Assembly (NCBI GenBank): GCA_023079485.1 | Contig: CM041084.1 | Coordinates: 70,279,709 to 70,343,708, forward strand | Direction of reading: 5' to 3' | Source: Archilochus colubris | Taxonomy: Eukaryota; Chordata; Aves; Apodiformes; Trochilidae | Length of the DNA stretch: 64,000 nucleotides | Shown here: positions 37,378-49,570 of the stretch, in pieces | How positions within the stretch are numbered: the stretch's first letter is position 1 | Layout: each line of letters opens with the position of its first letter | Made by a program: the position numbers and the translations under genes | Notes under the pieces: model-generated | Databases searched by the model: none | Seen by the model: only the letters and a program-made list of their open reading frames with translations | What the model was told of the DNA's origin: nothing

Positions 37378-39384
37378 CTGTAAAGTTAAAGGAAATTCAT
37401 AGGACGTTTTTTTTTCCCCAAGGTAAAGAGTTTTCTGAATAGGAAAATATACTGTAAAATAGTTAATCTTCTATATAAAAACATAATATCAGGATGCACA
37501 CCTGAAACTAGGGATGCTATTTCCATATGAGGAACAGAACCGGAGCCTTAGATACAAGAATCTTCAGGTTTCAGTCAATAGGTAAGACATCTCTCCTTTG
37601 CTAATTTGGCTGCAGTATTTCTTTATGATATTGATTGGCATGAGTTAAGTGCATACTCTTTAGAAATTTTTATGACCAGAAGTCCTTAGAGAATATTTTT
37701 AAAAAGTTCATACTGGAAAATTATAATAGCTGGTCAACACACTTTGGCAACCTTCTCCAAACCTTTCTGTTTGGAACCTATGCCATGCTCATTACACGCA
37801 TGGGCATGTACACACAGATACATAAATAAAGATGTGATTGCTGTATTGCAAACCTTGAATATAATTTCTAGCAGCTTCAAGTTATTTCTAATTTTAATTA
37901 TTCTTTCATCCTCTCTGTTGTTTGAATTCAGGTCTCACCACTCTGATGCCTCCCCTCTGAGGGGCTGATTATGGCTACAAACAACATTTCTAGAATTTGA
38001 ATAGTCAGTTAATCATTTTATAAACCAGAAAAGGTTTCAGATTGCTGATGGTCTCATGCCATTGTGTGATAAGTCAGGTTAACATAATTTTTCCTCCTTA
38101 AGCCTGAAAGACCTGTTTAGGCAGAGGAATGCTGACCTCTATCAGAGGACACTTTCTCATCAGTCTAGGATCTTTTGTTGTCATGGTGTTGTGTAACCTC
38201 ACTCCAGGCTATAGATTGTAGTAAACCTTTCCTTCATAATTTTACTTAATTTAGTGATGTGGTGCTGTGTTCATGGTACTCTGTCAAAACACTCCACACA
38301 TCCTTTGTGGGCTAGTATTTTTGCTGCTCTTTATAAGAACTCTTCTTTCTCTTTTTAGGAGAAACAAACTCATTAGGAATGGCATATAGGGCTATAAGGC
38401 TTAAGCAAGTATTTCACACTTCATTTTACTGCTGTTCTGTACTTAAGCCTTTAGGCTTAATTGTTTTATCCTGTGGAAACAAAATGTATAAGGAGATGTC
38501 TGTCAAATACTTCCTAATTTAAATTCTTTACAGATTTCAAAATCATAAAAAAATATTTTAAAGAGTTGGACAGTACTAGTTTGAAGTGAGGACTGAGAGA
38601 ATGAAATGTTTTCAATAGAGAAGAAGAGAGTCTTTCAAAATTGCCCAGCATCCAAGCTGGAACAACTGGAGCACTGGATACAATTAGAAATCTACTGAAA
38701 CAGAAACGCAGAATTTAATCCAGAAGTTGGCTGAAATCTGAAAATGACAGCTTAAGACTTCAATAGATGTCCACAGGGGAAGTAAAGACAAAACGATTCT
38801 CTTTCTTAGACTGATTTCTACACAGAATAATGTTTCCAAGTATAAGGTCCTAAAGCGATATGACTACACAGTGCTGCTAGTCTATACAGTTGTGAAGTGT
38901 AGCAAACAGGTCCCTTATGCTGAAAAGTTTACAACGTAAGGCTCAATAGATCTGACAAAGAAAGGACAAACTGTGAGCACAGAACACGGTAATCCCTTCT
39001 AAGCAGAGCAATGTATAAAACTGATGGCTGTTTCAACATTGACTGTGTAATATGTCAGGGCCTATTGTCTGCAAAGCCAAAGAAATTAGGATTTATCTAA
39101 GCAGCATAAACCCAGAAGGACCACAGTAATCTTTGTCAGTAAGTCACTTCATGAAGAAGCTGGCAGCTGTTTGTGAGAGGCAGGGATGAGACTCAACTTT
39201 CTTGATAGCTACAGTAAAAAGGAGTCAAAGAGCTGTGTGTACAGTGCTTACGTCTCTCTGTCCCAAGAGTCCTTAAATCCCAGCAGCCAATGTACATTTG
39301 CACTGGGGAAAGGAGACCAAAGTCCTCTTCACACAAGGTGCATCTACCTTGCTCTGGATGTCTGCACTTGCAGCCCAGAAAGCC
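37378..39384. other. Non-coding sequence upstream of the CDH20 start exon
   Basis: This is AT-rich sequence with no recognised exon or mobile element. It is most likely the 3' end of the first (5' UTR) intron of CDH20, because a splice acceptor lies at its edge. No CpG island or core promoter is seen. Confidence 0.6.
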
Positions 39385-39762
39385 AATTGTTGTTCAACCT
39401 GGAGAAGAGAATGCTCTGGGGAGACCTTATTGTGCCCTTTCAATTCTTGAAGGAAGCTTTATAAGATGGAGATGCTCTTTTTTAGAAGAGCCTATTGTGA
39501 CAGGACAAGGGGTAATGGTTTTAAACAACAAGAGGGTAATTTAGAGTAGACATGAAGAAGAAATTGTTCACAATAATGAAACACTGGAACATGTTGCCCA
39601 GAGGGATGGTGAAGGCCCCATCTCTGGAAACATTCAAGGTCAGGTTGGATGGGGCTCTGAGAAACCTGATCTAGTTGAAAACGTCCCTGATCATCAGAGG
39701 GGAGATGATCTAGGTGACCTTTAAAGATCTCTTCCAATCCAAACCATCCTGTGAATCTATAT
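39385..39762 (+). mobile_element. CR1 LINE 3' fragment
   Basis: Plus-strand CR1 3' region. It starts near ttgttcaacctggagaagag, has ctctggggagaccttattgt, gacaggacaaggggtaatgg and gaacatgttgcccagaggga, and ends with the terminal block cctttaaagatctcttccaa followed by a degenerate ATTCTRTG-like end. It is 5'-truncated, decayed, and antisense to CDH20. Confidence 0.9.
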
Positions 39763-42700
39763 TGTCAACAGACATGTTTTTCTCAGCCAACCAAGGAGAC
39801 ATTATTAACAACAAGTGTTTTGCTCATGAGCAAATACGAAGAAAGGCCTCCTACCACACCTCAACTTGAGGGAACCCAGCAACTAGAAGGGAAAGCAGAG
39901 CCAGGAAACTGCTAAGGTCCCACCTGGAGATTTTACATCTCCTGTACAAGTCAGTTACGAAATTCTATCTACTGTAAAGGTCGGTTATAATTTTGTGACA
40001 AAGGTGGTGATACAACATGATGGACCAATACCAGTGGCAATGAGAACTGGATGTAGGTAAACACCCAAACAACAAATTCAAAACCAACGGTGCCAGATAT
40101 CTCCTGCAATTAAGTTCAGCCAACAAAGATCAGCAGCACTTAGGCAAGGTAGTAACAAGACATAGTTAAATAAACTTGCAGAGTTACCACTATACCTTTA
40201 ATGTGAGATGGTAGCCAAAGAAATCCTGTCATCAGGATGCTTCTACACATGTGCATCACATCAGCAGAAAGCAAAGTAAGTAGAAGAGGTGAAATAAAGG
40301 TCAAGAGTGAGGACATATATGCTTTTGGCTCTCTGAGATAATAGCTTTTGTCATTTGAATGTCACTCAGCATCAAAGTGCAGTTCCATGAGGAACCTTTC
40401 TTGAAAATAGTGTGCAACTTAGCCCCCAGGAGCAACATCCCTAAGAGTGCTGATCCTATCCCTAATGCATTTTGGAGTATAGCAACTACCAGGAAACTTG
40501 CTGTTAAGTAATGTAAAGTCTTGTAAAAGAATGTTCCTTCCCTGACAATCAGTAAGTTGTCCACTTAATGACAGCCCATGGTGACATGATCATATGATTT
40601 TGCAGGAATGGAAGAAAGCACTAGTAGTGATGTGGCACAAAATTTTGTGATATAATACCAAGGTTTCTGGTGAAAAACTTTTGAAAACTGAGCAAGCAGG
40701 CTCAAAATTGACACATTTTTCTTCTTGCCTAAAGGCAAATTAATACTATTAATAACAATGTTTAATGAAGAATGGTTCCTCTGTCTTTGAGGCTGAAAGA
40801 GAATGCATTATTTTTTTTTTTTCTGTCTCAGGTCCTCAGCTGGCATTAAAAAAACCTGAAAAACACTTTGTTTGCTTCTGGGCTATGGTGTTGCTGATCT
40901 CTCTGGGGCTCCTTTACTGCAGCTTCATCAATCCCAAGTGTGTACTCTGGATCTGCAAGATCTACTAATTAAGCAAGGTATTTCTCAGCAGTATAGGTGA
41001 CACCTGTGCACATTTAGGGTTTGAATTGTGAAGCAGCACAAGTGAGGGCTGAGCTACAATGAAGGTCATGGACAACTGAGTCTACACCAGCTGAATATGG
41101 CAGATAAGTATGGGGTCACTTAGACTGCAGACATGACTGTTAATTAGGATGCCATATACTTTGATGGTGCTTGTTTGATGGGGTCACTAGCCTGAAGTGG
41201 ACCTGAGTGGTTTTTGCTGCAGATTGATACACAGGCTTTGAGGCAGAGTCTGCTCTGCCTCAAACTGAGAGATCCTTGCAGGAAGATGTAGAATGGCACT
41301 TGCTGGCATCACTGAGTGAGGCAGAACTGAATCTTTAATGTTCTTTTAATGCAAGCTGCTTCTTGGAACCCTCCAAAATGGTTTCTTAAGGACATCTGCG
41401 AAGAAGGAATTGATAAAGATAATTGGATGGAATTGATAAAGGCCGAAAGATGGATCTGCTTGTTATATGAAATACATGATAGATACATATTTCATAGCTG
41501 AGCTTCAGGATGTGCAAAGGATTTGAGGGCAGAAAAAGGAGGGAAATTTTGTTTTCCTTTCTGTGGGATTTTTGTAGAGGGCATTTTATTTTTCAAGAAC
41601 AATTTAAATTCTTCACAACCTATTGATTACCCACTGCTGAATATCACATTTTAATAGGGTTAGCTGCATCTGTGCAGTTTAGATTCCTGACCCAAAGTGA
41701 ATGACTTTCTTGGAATATTTGATTACCAGCTCGGTTGTTGAGATTACTTTCTTTGTTCTTGCCCTGCCGACATTGCTGAAAATCCTTTTTCTTGTCACTC
41801 AACAGTTATAAGTTTGGCTTCATAAAGACCTGTTAAAGTCTGATTGAACTCTGTGAAACTGGTGGTCCATGCATGGTACAAAGAAATTACCTAATTATTC
41901 CACACAAAAGAGTCCCAGTAATGCACTTTCCACCATTGCAAATACAAATTTCTCTTTTAGCCCATATTATAAAATAAAGTAGGCACATTCCATGTGAAAG
42001 CGACTCTTCATGCTCCAATTTTAAAGACCCCTCCCAACATATATTTGTACTAAAATTAAACTGCTCTTAATTGAATATCTAATTCTGGGCAAAGATGAAA
42101 AGGAAAAAGAAATATCTGCCAGAACTGAATTCTAAGATTCCTTGCAAGTGACCCATTTATCTTGTTAATTCTGAAGAGAACAGCACTTCCAAAGAAAGGA
42201 TAAAAATATTAATAATTTGGATGACCATATCGGCATCCAGAGAACTCCACTGGGACTGAAATGTATTGCACTCAATACGTATTTACATAAACACCAAGGA
42301 TCTTATAGTTAAAAAGCTCAGACTTGAAAAGGTTTATACACACGCTTAGTGTATTTGTCATGTTGAGCAAGTAGTCTCCCGGAAAGTCAGTGGTCTATTT
42401 GCATTCATAAAATTAATTACATGCTTACATCTTTTATGCCTGGGCCTTCCAAAGATTTTTTACTGTGTGAACCCAGCACTCATGTAGAATACTGCAGACC
42501 TTAGTACACATAGCTGGACCAGAAGCAATTAATTTGCAGGTGAAATATTGCACTGTGAAGTAGGGAAGAAAGGCAATTATTTTAAACTCCCTCCTCCACT
42601 TTCTTAGTACATAAATACTTGTGATATTTCTAATACATATATATAATACATATATATGCAAATGTTTCTTAGGAGCATATGCACTGCACTAGGAATATGG

Positions 42701-44674
42701 TAATGGAAAATTATTTCTGTGTTTAGTAATATTTAAAGAATTTTTCCACACTATTTTGCCAAAAGAAACCAAGCAACTCAGTAATGAACATAGTAGGTAG
42801 AAATTAAACTTGAATGAATTCTTCAAGTGAGCTGTTTACCTTGTTCCTTGAATTTCTTGTGATATTTTAAACCCACGGTAGGTCTGTGAGGATTGCTGAT
42901 TTTTTTAGTCCCTTGAATGGGTCATTCTTTTATGTTTTCACAAATCACTTCTTGGGTTTCCCATACCCTTAGCTGCTCTCAGCTTTGTCATAAAATGCTT
43001 TTGCATAAACACACAGAAACATCTGTCCTGTAAGAAAGTGTAGGCTGTATTCTGCACAAATCAGAATAGGTGCCTAACACCAGACTCCAGGGATGGAGGC
43101 TCCATCAACCTTAAATGTAAAACTTCTTAACCACTTTATGCGATTTTTGTCTCATTTTAGAAATCGCTATGCTTGCAGTACCTTAGTTACCTTAGTACCT
43201 TAGTTAGGTACCTCTAAACAAGCTGTCTGATTTTGGTCCTAAATATTTTTGTACTGCTTCCTCAACTTCATATGTTTTATCTCTGGCCAAGACCAGACCT
43301 GCTGTTATTATTACCTATTGTTGTACTTACTGGGAAAGTTTAAATTAAAAGGAAAAATCTAGAGGCATTTGTTACTGTTCTCTTGAAAACAGGCAGGGCC
43401 TGAACATGTATTTTTACTTTTGTTTCATTTTATTGAGACCTTCGTAAATACAACGAAACTTGACAACATGCCATATGGTGCATAAACATGAACTCAGAAT
43501 ACAATACATTGTCATGAAGTTACATCCATGGACTAGTCAACAGTCTCTCCTGGGACATCAGTGAACTCATTTTACTCAGGAGCTGAAGTCCTTCAAAGCT
43601 ATGGAATGCCTGCAGAGCAAAAAATCCCACAGCATGACAGAGGGAGTCCCATCCTATCAATCCCAGCCCTGTGGTTATAGACGTATAAAAAGATTGAAAG
43701 AATGAAACACATACACACATAATCACCAAGTAAACATTTCCAAATACAACCATGCTGACAACTTACATCAGGGGAGGATCTGATCCCCAGCATTTACTCA
43801 GTGTGAGGTTCTGTAAATGCTATTGTCAAAGAGCAAGGCAGAAGTGCAAGAAGGTTTCAAAAGCTCCATGCTGGCCTAACTAACTGTGCTGAAGTTGGCC
43901 TCAACAGGGGCCAAGTAAGGCAGTAGAAATACATTGGAAAATTCAAATAAATGCCAGAGAAAACAACCCCTCTTCAATCAAGGATGTGCAAGAATATATA
44001 ATATATATGAAAATCATACTAATTAAGCTTTCATTATTATGGAAAGATTCCTTTCAGTTCTCACAATCTTCTGACTACTTCTGTCATGCTGTTAAGAAAA
44101 TCCCTATACAAGTGACTCTAAATTGTGACTTAATGTTCATGTAAACCGTGATAACCCTCTCAGAAACACATCTTTCTTAAAAAAGACATGAACTCCCTTC
44201 CCTCCCCCACTGTGTGACCTTTCTTGCTTGCTTTGCAACCACACCAGGAGCCTTTGCTCAGATCAGTCTCAAGGCTTCTAAGCAGTATGGGCAAAATCTG
44301 TAGTTTCCTGCCATGACAGAGGGGGGTGGTGAGAAGGCTGGAATTTCCTATGCTGCAAAAAAGGAAGCAGGAGAAGAATGGGTCAGGTGTGGGGTGAAGC
44401 ACTGATGCCTGTCAGAGCCAGGATTTCTGAGAAGGCAATGAGGAGATGAGATGAATATTTCTGTGGCCACCTAAATTCTGCAAGCTGAGAGGCCAGCAGG
44501 GATAAAGCTCAGGGATGCAGCCTCCTTCTCTAGAAATACTTATGCCCTGAACAGGACCTACTCACAGCTGTTGCAATCCTCTTTGAGAAAAAGAGTGGTA
44601 ATTCCTTCCCTTTATTTCTCATTTGCTTCTTTATGACCATATCCCTCTCCTCTTCTATGTCCTGAGCAGTTGCC
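39763..44674. other. Non-coding stretch, upstream part
   Basis: About 4.9 kb of AT-rich sequence. Small simple repeats lie near 42631-42657 (AT-rich ATACATATAT units) and 43178-43213 (TACCTTAGT units). No gene, RNA or mobile element was recognised. Confidence 0.6.
43178..43213. repeat. Short tandem TACCTTAGT repeat
   Basis: About four imperfect copies of a nine- to ten-base unit containing TACCTTAGT. It is a minor minisatellite-like patch. Confidence 0.75.
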
Positions 44675-45230
44675 TTGCCCAGCAGAGAGGGATCTGGGTG
44701 TGTTGACTGACAGGAAGCTGAACACAAGCCAGCAGTGTGCCCAGGTGGCTGAGAGTACCAATAGCATCCTGGCCAACATAAGGAATAGCGTGGCCAGCAG
44801 GACCAGGGAGGTGATCTTACCTCTGTATTTGGCACTGGTGAGGCTGTACCTAGAGTACTGGGTTCAGTTTTGGGTCGCTCACTACAGAAATGCCATTGAG
44901 CTACTGGAGCATATCCAAAGAAGGGTAACAAAGCTGATGAAGGGTTTGGAGCATGAGTCTTATAAGGAGCAGCTGAAGGAGCTGGGGTTGTTTAGCTTAG
45001 TGAAAAGGAGGCTGAGGGGAGACCTTATCACTCTCTGTTTGTAAAGATATCAGGCATTGGAACAGGCTGTCCACGGCTGTGGTGGAGTTACCATTCCTGG
45101 TAGTTTTTAAGAATCATATAGTCATAGTAGTTAGGGCTATGTTTTAGTTAAGGACTTATCAGTGTTAGGTTAATGGTTGGACTCAATGATCTTGAAGGTC
45201 TTTTCCAGCCAAGGTAATTTTGTGATTACA
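44675..45230 (+). mobile_element. CR1 LINE fragment with end of the reverse-transcriptase ORF
   Basis: This is the longest CR1 copy in the window. The plus strand at 44670-45044 keeps an open frame with the ORF2 C-terminal signature, including [29 protein letters not shown] and [11 protein letters not shown]. The 3' UTR follows (gcattggaacaggctgtcca, gttggactcaatgatcttga) and ends near 45230. It is 5'-truncated and lacks the polymerase core and endonuclease, so it cannot move by itself. It is antisense to CDH20. Confidence 0.92.
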
Positions 45231-48200
45231 TCAAATGCAAAAGATGGACAAGTCTTATCTCCCATCTGGAAACAGAAATGAGAAGCAGGTGTTTGCTTGA
45301 AGAAGACAGAGGTAACATTATATCAAAAATTATAAGAGGTAAGGGTCTATGTGCTGTCACTGGTGAAGACGACTTCCTAGTTTCATTATGGCTGTGTTCC
45401 TGGTTAACCTAGTATTTCATACAACATTTTGACACATTAGAAATGGACTCAGAAAAACTCACTTCCAAAACCAGCTGTTAAAGACAAAGAAGTGAATAAT
45501 TTCTTTTTCCAACCAGAAAAAGATATTTGACCATGTCTAATAATAATTCCATGCACCCTCTGGCACGTAGTGGTTTTGTTTTGGTTAAGATACTGTCTGT
45601 ATTCATAGAGAAAGGATTGTCTTTAACCTACAAAATGGCTGATTCGTATTTCTCGAGGCTGACTTTGATTCAGCTGAGCTAAACGGGCATCTGTACCCCA
45701 TCTTGAGCTCACTAATGGCCTTGTCTGAGGCATACTGCTAACCAACAAGATGAACATTTTCAAGCTAACTTCAAGCTGCTGTCTATGAAATCAAATAAGA
45801 AAAAAAATCAGAACTTCTTGAGATTCTTTCTCTATCTGAGCTGTTAGAATCTACCTTGTTCTTATCACCTAGCTTCAAAGCATTTCTAGAAATACAGAAT
45901 ATGAGTGCTCAGCCTTCACAGGACACTTTCAAGCTGAAAGGAAAAAGTAAGTAGGAATAAAGATATGCTGACTTCAATTGAACCAGAACTGTTCTGATAC
46001 AGTAAGAATAAAGTTCATAAAGTCTGAAAAACAACTTCAGATGCTTTGGATGCCAGCCTGTAGACCAGAGTTTGGTCTTCAAATGCAATTGTTGCAGTCT
46101 TCATGGGGGAAGTATTATCTAACTGTATTCTATAAATGTGACATGCACTAACAATACCCCTAATGAAGAGGACTCCATTGTCTGTTTTCCATCTTCTTTG
46201 TGATCCACTTCTGGGACATGTTGCCAGCTTTTCTAGCCCTCTCCCATTTTTAGATGATGCAATTCCTCTGCCTGGATTACTTAATGGTTAAGAAGAATTA
46301 GCATTTACTAGAATATAAAATATTTCTCAAGTTTCATCTTGCTAGCACACTCTTGGCTTGGCAATTTGATACAGGTGACTCTTCCAGAGGAGATTCTTAA
46401 GCCCAGTTCTTCATCTTACTATTCAATATGTAATGGTGAGGTAACAGCATCTTTTTTAAGAGCTGAGTATTCTTGTTCAAAATTCCCATTCTTCCATTAT
46501 CTTCTGTGGGCCATCTGGTTGCTGTCCCTCAGCACATGGGAGGATCTTCTGCAGTTGTTTTGAGTTTGATTTCTCAAGGAAATGAGTTTAATCAGTGAAA
46601 TAACTGCACTGATATTCCATTAATATTGCAAAAGACAGAGATCCCAAAGACTGCTGTACTTCTACCTGCTCCCTGGGAATCAGCAGGTCCAGTAGAGATG
46701 AGAAATCAGATTTATGTCCCCCCCATTATAAAGGATGTGCAGTTATACAATTTCTTTGGCAAAGTGATTGTCTTGCATGTAGTTCCAGAGCCATAATTGG
46801 GGTGTTTTAGCTGGTACACCAAGGCAGCTGGAAGGAGATGGAATTATTCTGTGCGTGAAGGACAAGTGGAAAGCACAAGCCTTGGAATGACAAAATTAAA
46901 TGTCTCCAGGCATGGAGAGGTGAATAACAGCCTTGGAGTCAGCACTGTGGGAAAGGAGCTGACCACAAACTGAATGGGAGCCAACATTTTGAGGTGTGGG
47001 TTGTTGCAAAGGAGGAAAATGTCACTCTGTGCTGCCTGAACAGGATGCTGGGCAGGTTGTTAGAGTCACATATGTGAAGCGCTCTTACTGGCACTCTTGG
47101 CATAGCAAGGCAGCACCTCGCAGTTTAAAGGGGCTATGGACAGACTCCCAAATTGCTGCCAGCAAGACAGTGAGAAATTTGAGCAGAAGTCTGGAAAAAC
47201 AGGACTTCTGGAAAGGTTAAAAAATTTATTTCCTGAGTCTGGAAAAATGATGTTTGGGTTAAGGCAGAAAAGCACACTAAAAATAAAATGAATATCTACT
47301 AATAGGTATAACAGGTGATCTAATTTTCTTAATTTCTAGAGACAGGTGAAGGTGACATAAACCTAATTTGAAGCAAGAGGATTTTAGGTTATAAGGAAAT
47401 GTAAGCTCTAAGGATAAGATGGAGGAAGCATTGAAACAAATGACTGATAGAAACTATGAAATCTCAATTTTTAACTTTCAAAAAAACTTGAGACTAGTAT
47501 AACAGAAGTTGTTTAGGTGACCTCTGATCTTGTATCTGAATCAAAAGACAGAAGAAATTTAGAAAACTCCTACATTTCTATAACCCTAAGGTCACATCTT
47601 ATAATGTTAAAAAAAAAAAAAAGCTTTGAGTGCTCATTGTGTCTTGTCTTCCCCTATAACTTCTTTGGGCCTTTTCACTTCTCCCTCACTTCCTCTGTTA
47701 GGCTGAATCCACAAGTGCTGTGAATTGCCTCTGCTGTGTAAGTACTCAAATCAGTCAGTTTTACTAGGGGGTATAGAGAAACTTTGTTTGGAATGGATAA
47801 TATTTTTAATCTGTGTAAACATACCAAATGAACCCAAATGAAGAATGATCAGTACATCTCATTATAATTAGGAAAAAACATGAAGAAAAAAATCTCATGC
47901 CTTTCTTGATCATCTTAAGAAATTGGTCTTTCCAGGCCAGAGATGATCAGACGGTGCTTGGCTGTGGCTTCCAGACTGTGGGGCTAACTGGGAATAAAGT
48001 ATTCATTACAGCTGCACTTTGTTCCCATGGGTTGGTCCCCACTTCTATAGGAACAATAATTTCATAACAGGTAAATCAGATTCAGAGCCTTGCATGCTTA
48101 AATGGTGTTCCTTGAAGCAGGAGGCTCTACCCTTGATCCCAGAGCATATGTACTGCTGTGGCGCAAACTACCTCGTAATCTTTCTAGTCATACTGAACTG

Positions 48201-49512
48201 TAACCTTAATTCATAAAATAACAATTAAAGGATGTTCTATTGATTTAGAAGAGGCTTCTGTTTCTGCATGTGCTAATTGATACATTAATAAAGTCTAAGT
48301 TCGCAGACAAAAGTTCTAAGTAGGCCAAACTCTGCAAAATCCCTGCTTTCTAAAAGACCATTATTCCTCATTACCTTTCAAATCCCTATATGAGAAGGTA
48401 AGTACTACCTACCCACATTTCTTATTGATTCCTGCCTCAGAGTGTATGTTCACATTCCATTTATCCAAGCAAAGATAATTAACTGACCCTTCCTGTTAAG
48501 TACAACATATTTTCAATAAAACAAAGTTGGAACCCTGGTGACTCCGTCATGGCTTTCTGTACAGCATTATGGGGAACAGTAAGATACTCTTCTTTGCAGT
48601 AGTCAGTTAAGATATAAAAGAGGCCCCAGCTATTTCTGCTTTTTAAAAACTGATTGACACGTACTGTAAGTGCTCTTTTTCATGTTCTATAGACTCACTT
48701 TTCTGTTTATCTAAATCTACTGGCATTGATTCTCTCAATTTTGGCCTGTGAAACATTATAAAATTTTGGCCTGTACAGCAATGCTCTCTACATTATTTCA
48801 TTTGATCTTGGATTTGCCATTTTCGAATGTGAAGTGTTTCTATGTGCATAACACTAAATTTTCCCAGAAGAGCTTCTGGCCAAGTATGTAGATTTGTACA
48901 GATTTTGCACAAGGAAAAGTAAGGCTTATTTCCATCTTACCATTGACTCCAGTAAGAATATTCAGATGAACAGAGTCATGAAGATATGACCTGCAGTTCT
49001 GCAGAGGCACATAAAGGATTCATAAAAGAATTACAACACCTAACTATATACTTTGTAGGTAGAAATGTAGCTTTGGCATTCAGATGGCAGAGCTAAATGC
49101 CTGTATTATATCACTTGTGCCTATTAGTCTATTAACTGTCTCATCAGCAACAGTGAATAACTGCGAGCACAAAATATGTCTGAAGAAACTAAAATTTTAT
49201 TCAGATATTATTTATATTACGGTGACATTTCTTGGGATCAAAGTGCAATATAAATTCCTAGTATTACCTGTCAAAAATCTATCACTTCTTCTCCAGCCAC
49301 TAGAATGCCTTTCCTTCAAGAAATATTTTCCTGCCAATCACATGATAATAAGCAAAGTAAAGCTGAAATTAAATTTCTTACTTTTTAGTGTCAGAATGAT
49401 CTTCACTTTCATAATTTAAGGGGATTGGGTCTCTTAATATTTCATTCAAGTAAAATAAAATAATATAATATAATGTAATATAATATACAATAAAGCAATG
49501 TAAGTCCAAAGG
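45231..49512. other. Non-coding stretch, upstream part
   Basis: About 4.3 kb of AT-rich sequence with a short A-run near 47611 and no recognised gene, RNA or mobile element. A short AT-rich TAATA repeat lies at 49452-49490. Confidence 0.6.
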
Positions 49513-49570
49513 TTGGAATGGATGATCTTGAAGGTCTCTTCCAACCTAAATTGTCTGTGATTCTGTGATA
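49513..49570 (+). mobile_element. CR1 LINE 3' terminal scrap
   Basis: Only the last roughly 60 bases of a CR1 are visible: ggttggaatggatgatcttg, then aaggtctcttccaacctaaa, with the terminal tgattctgtgat octamer repeat. It directly follows a TAATA-rich simple repeat. Confidence 0.8.

Noticed and set aside
44670..45044. Plus-strand 124-codon open frame as a separate gene.
   Set aside because: It is the C-terminal remnant of the CR1 reverse-transcriptase ORF, not a host gene.
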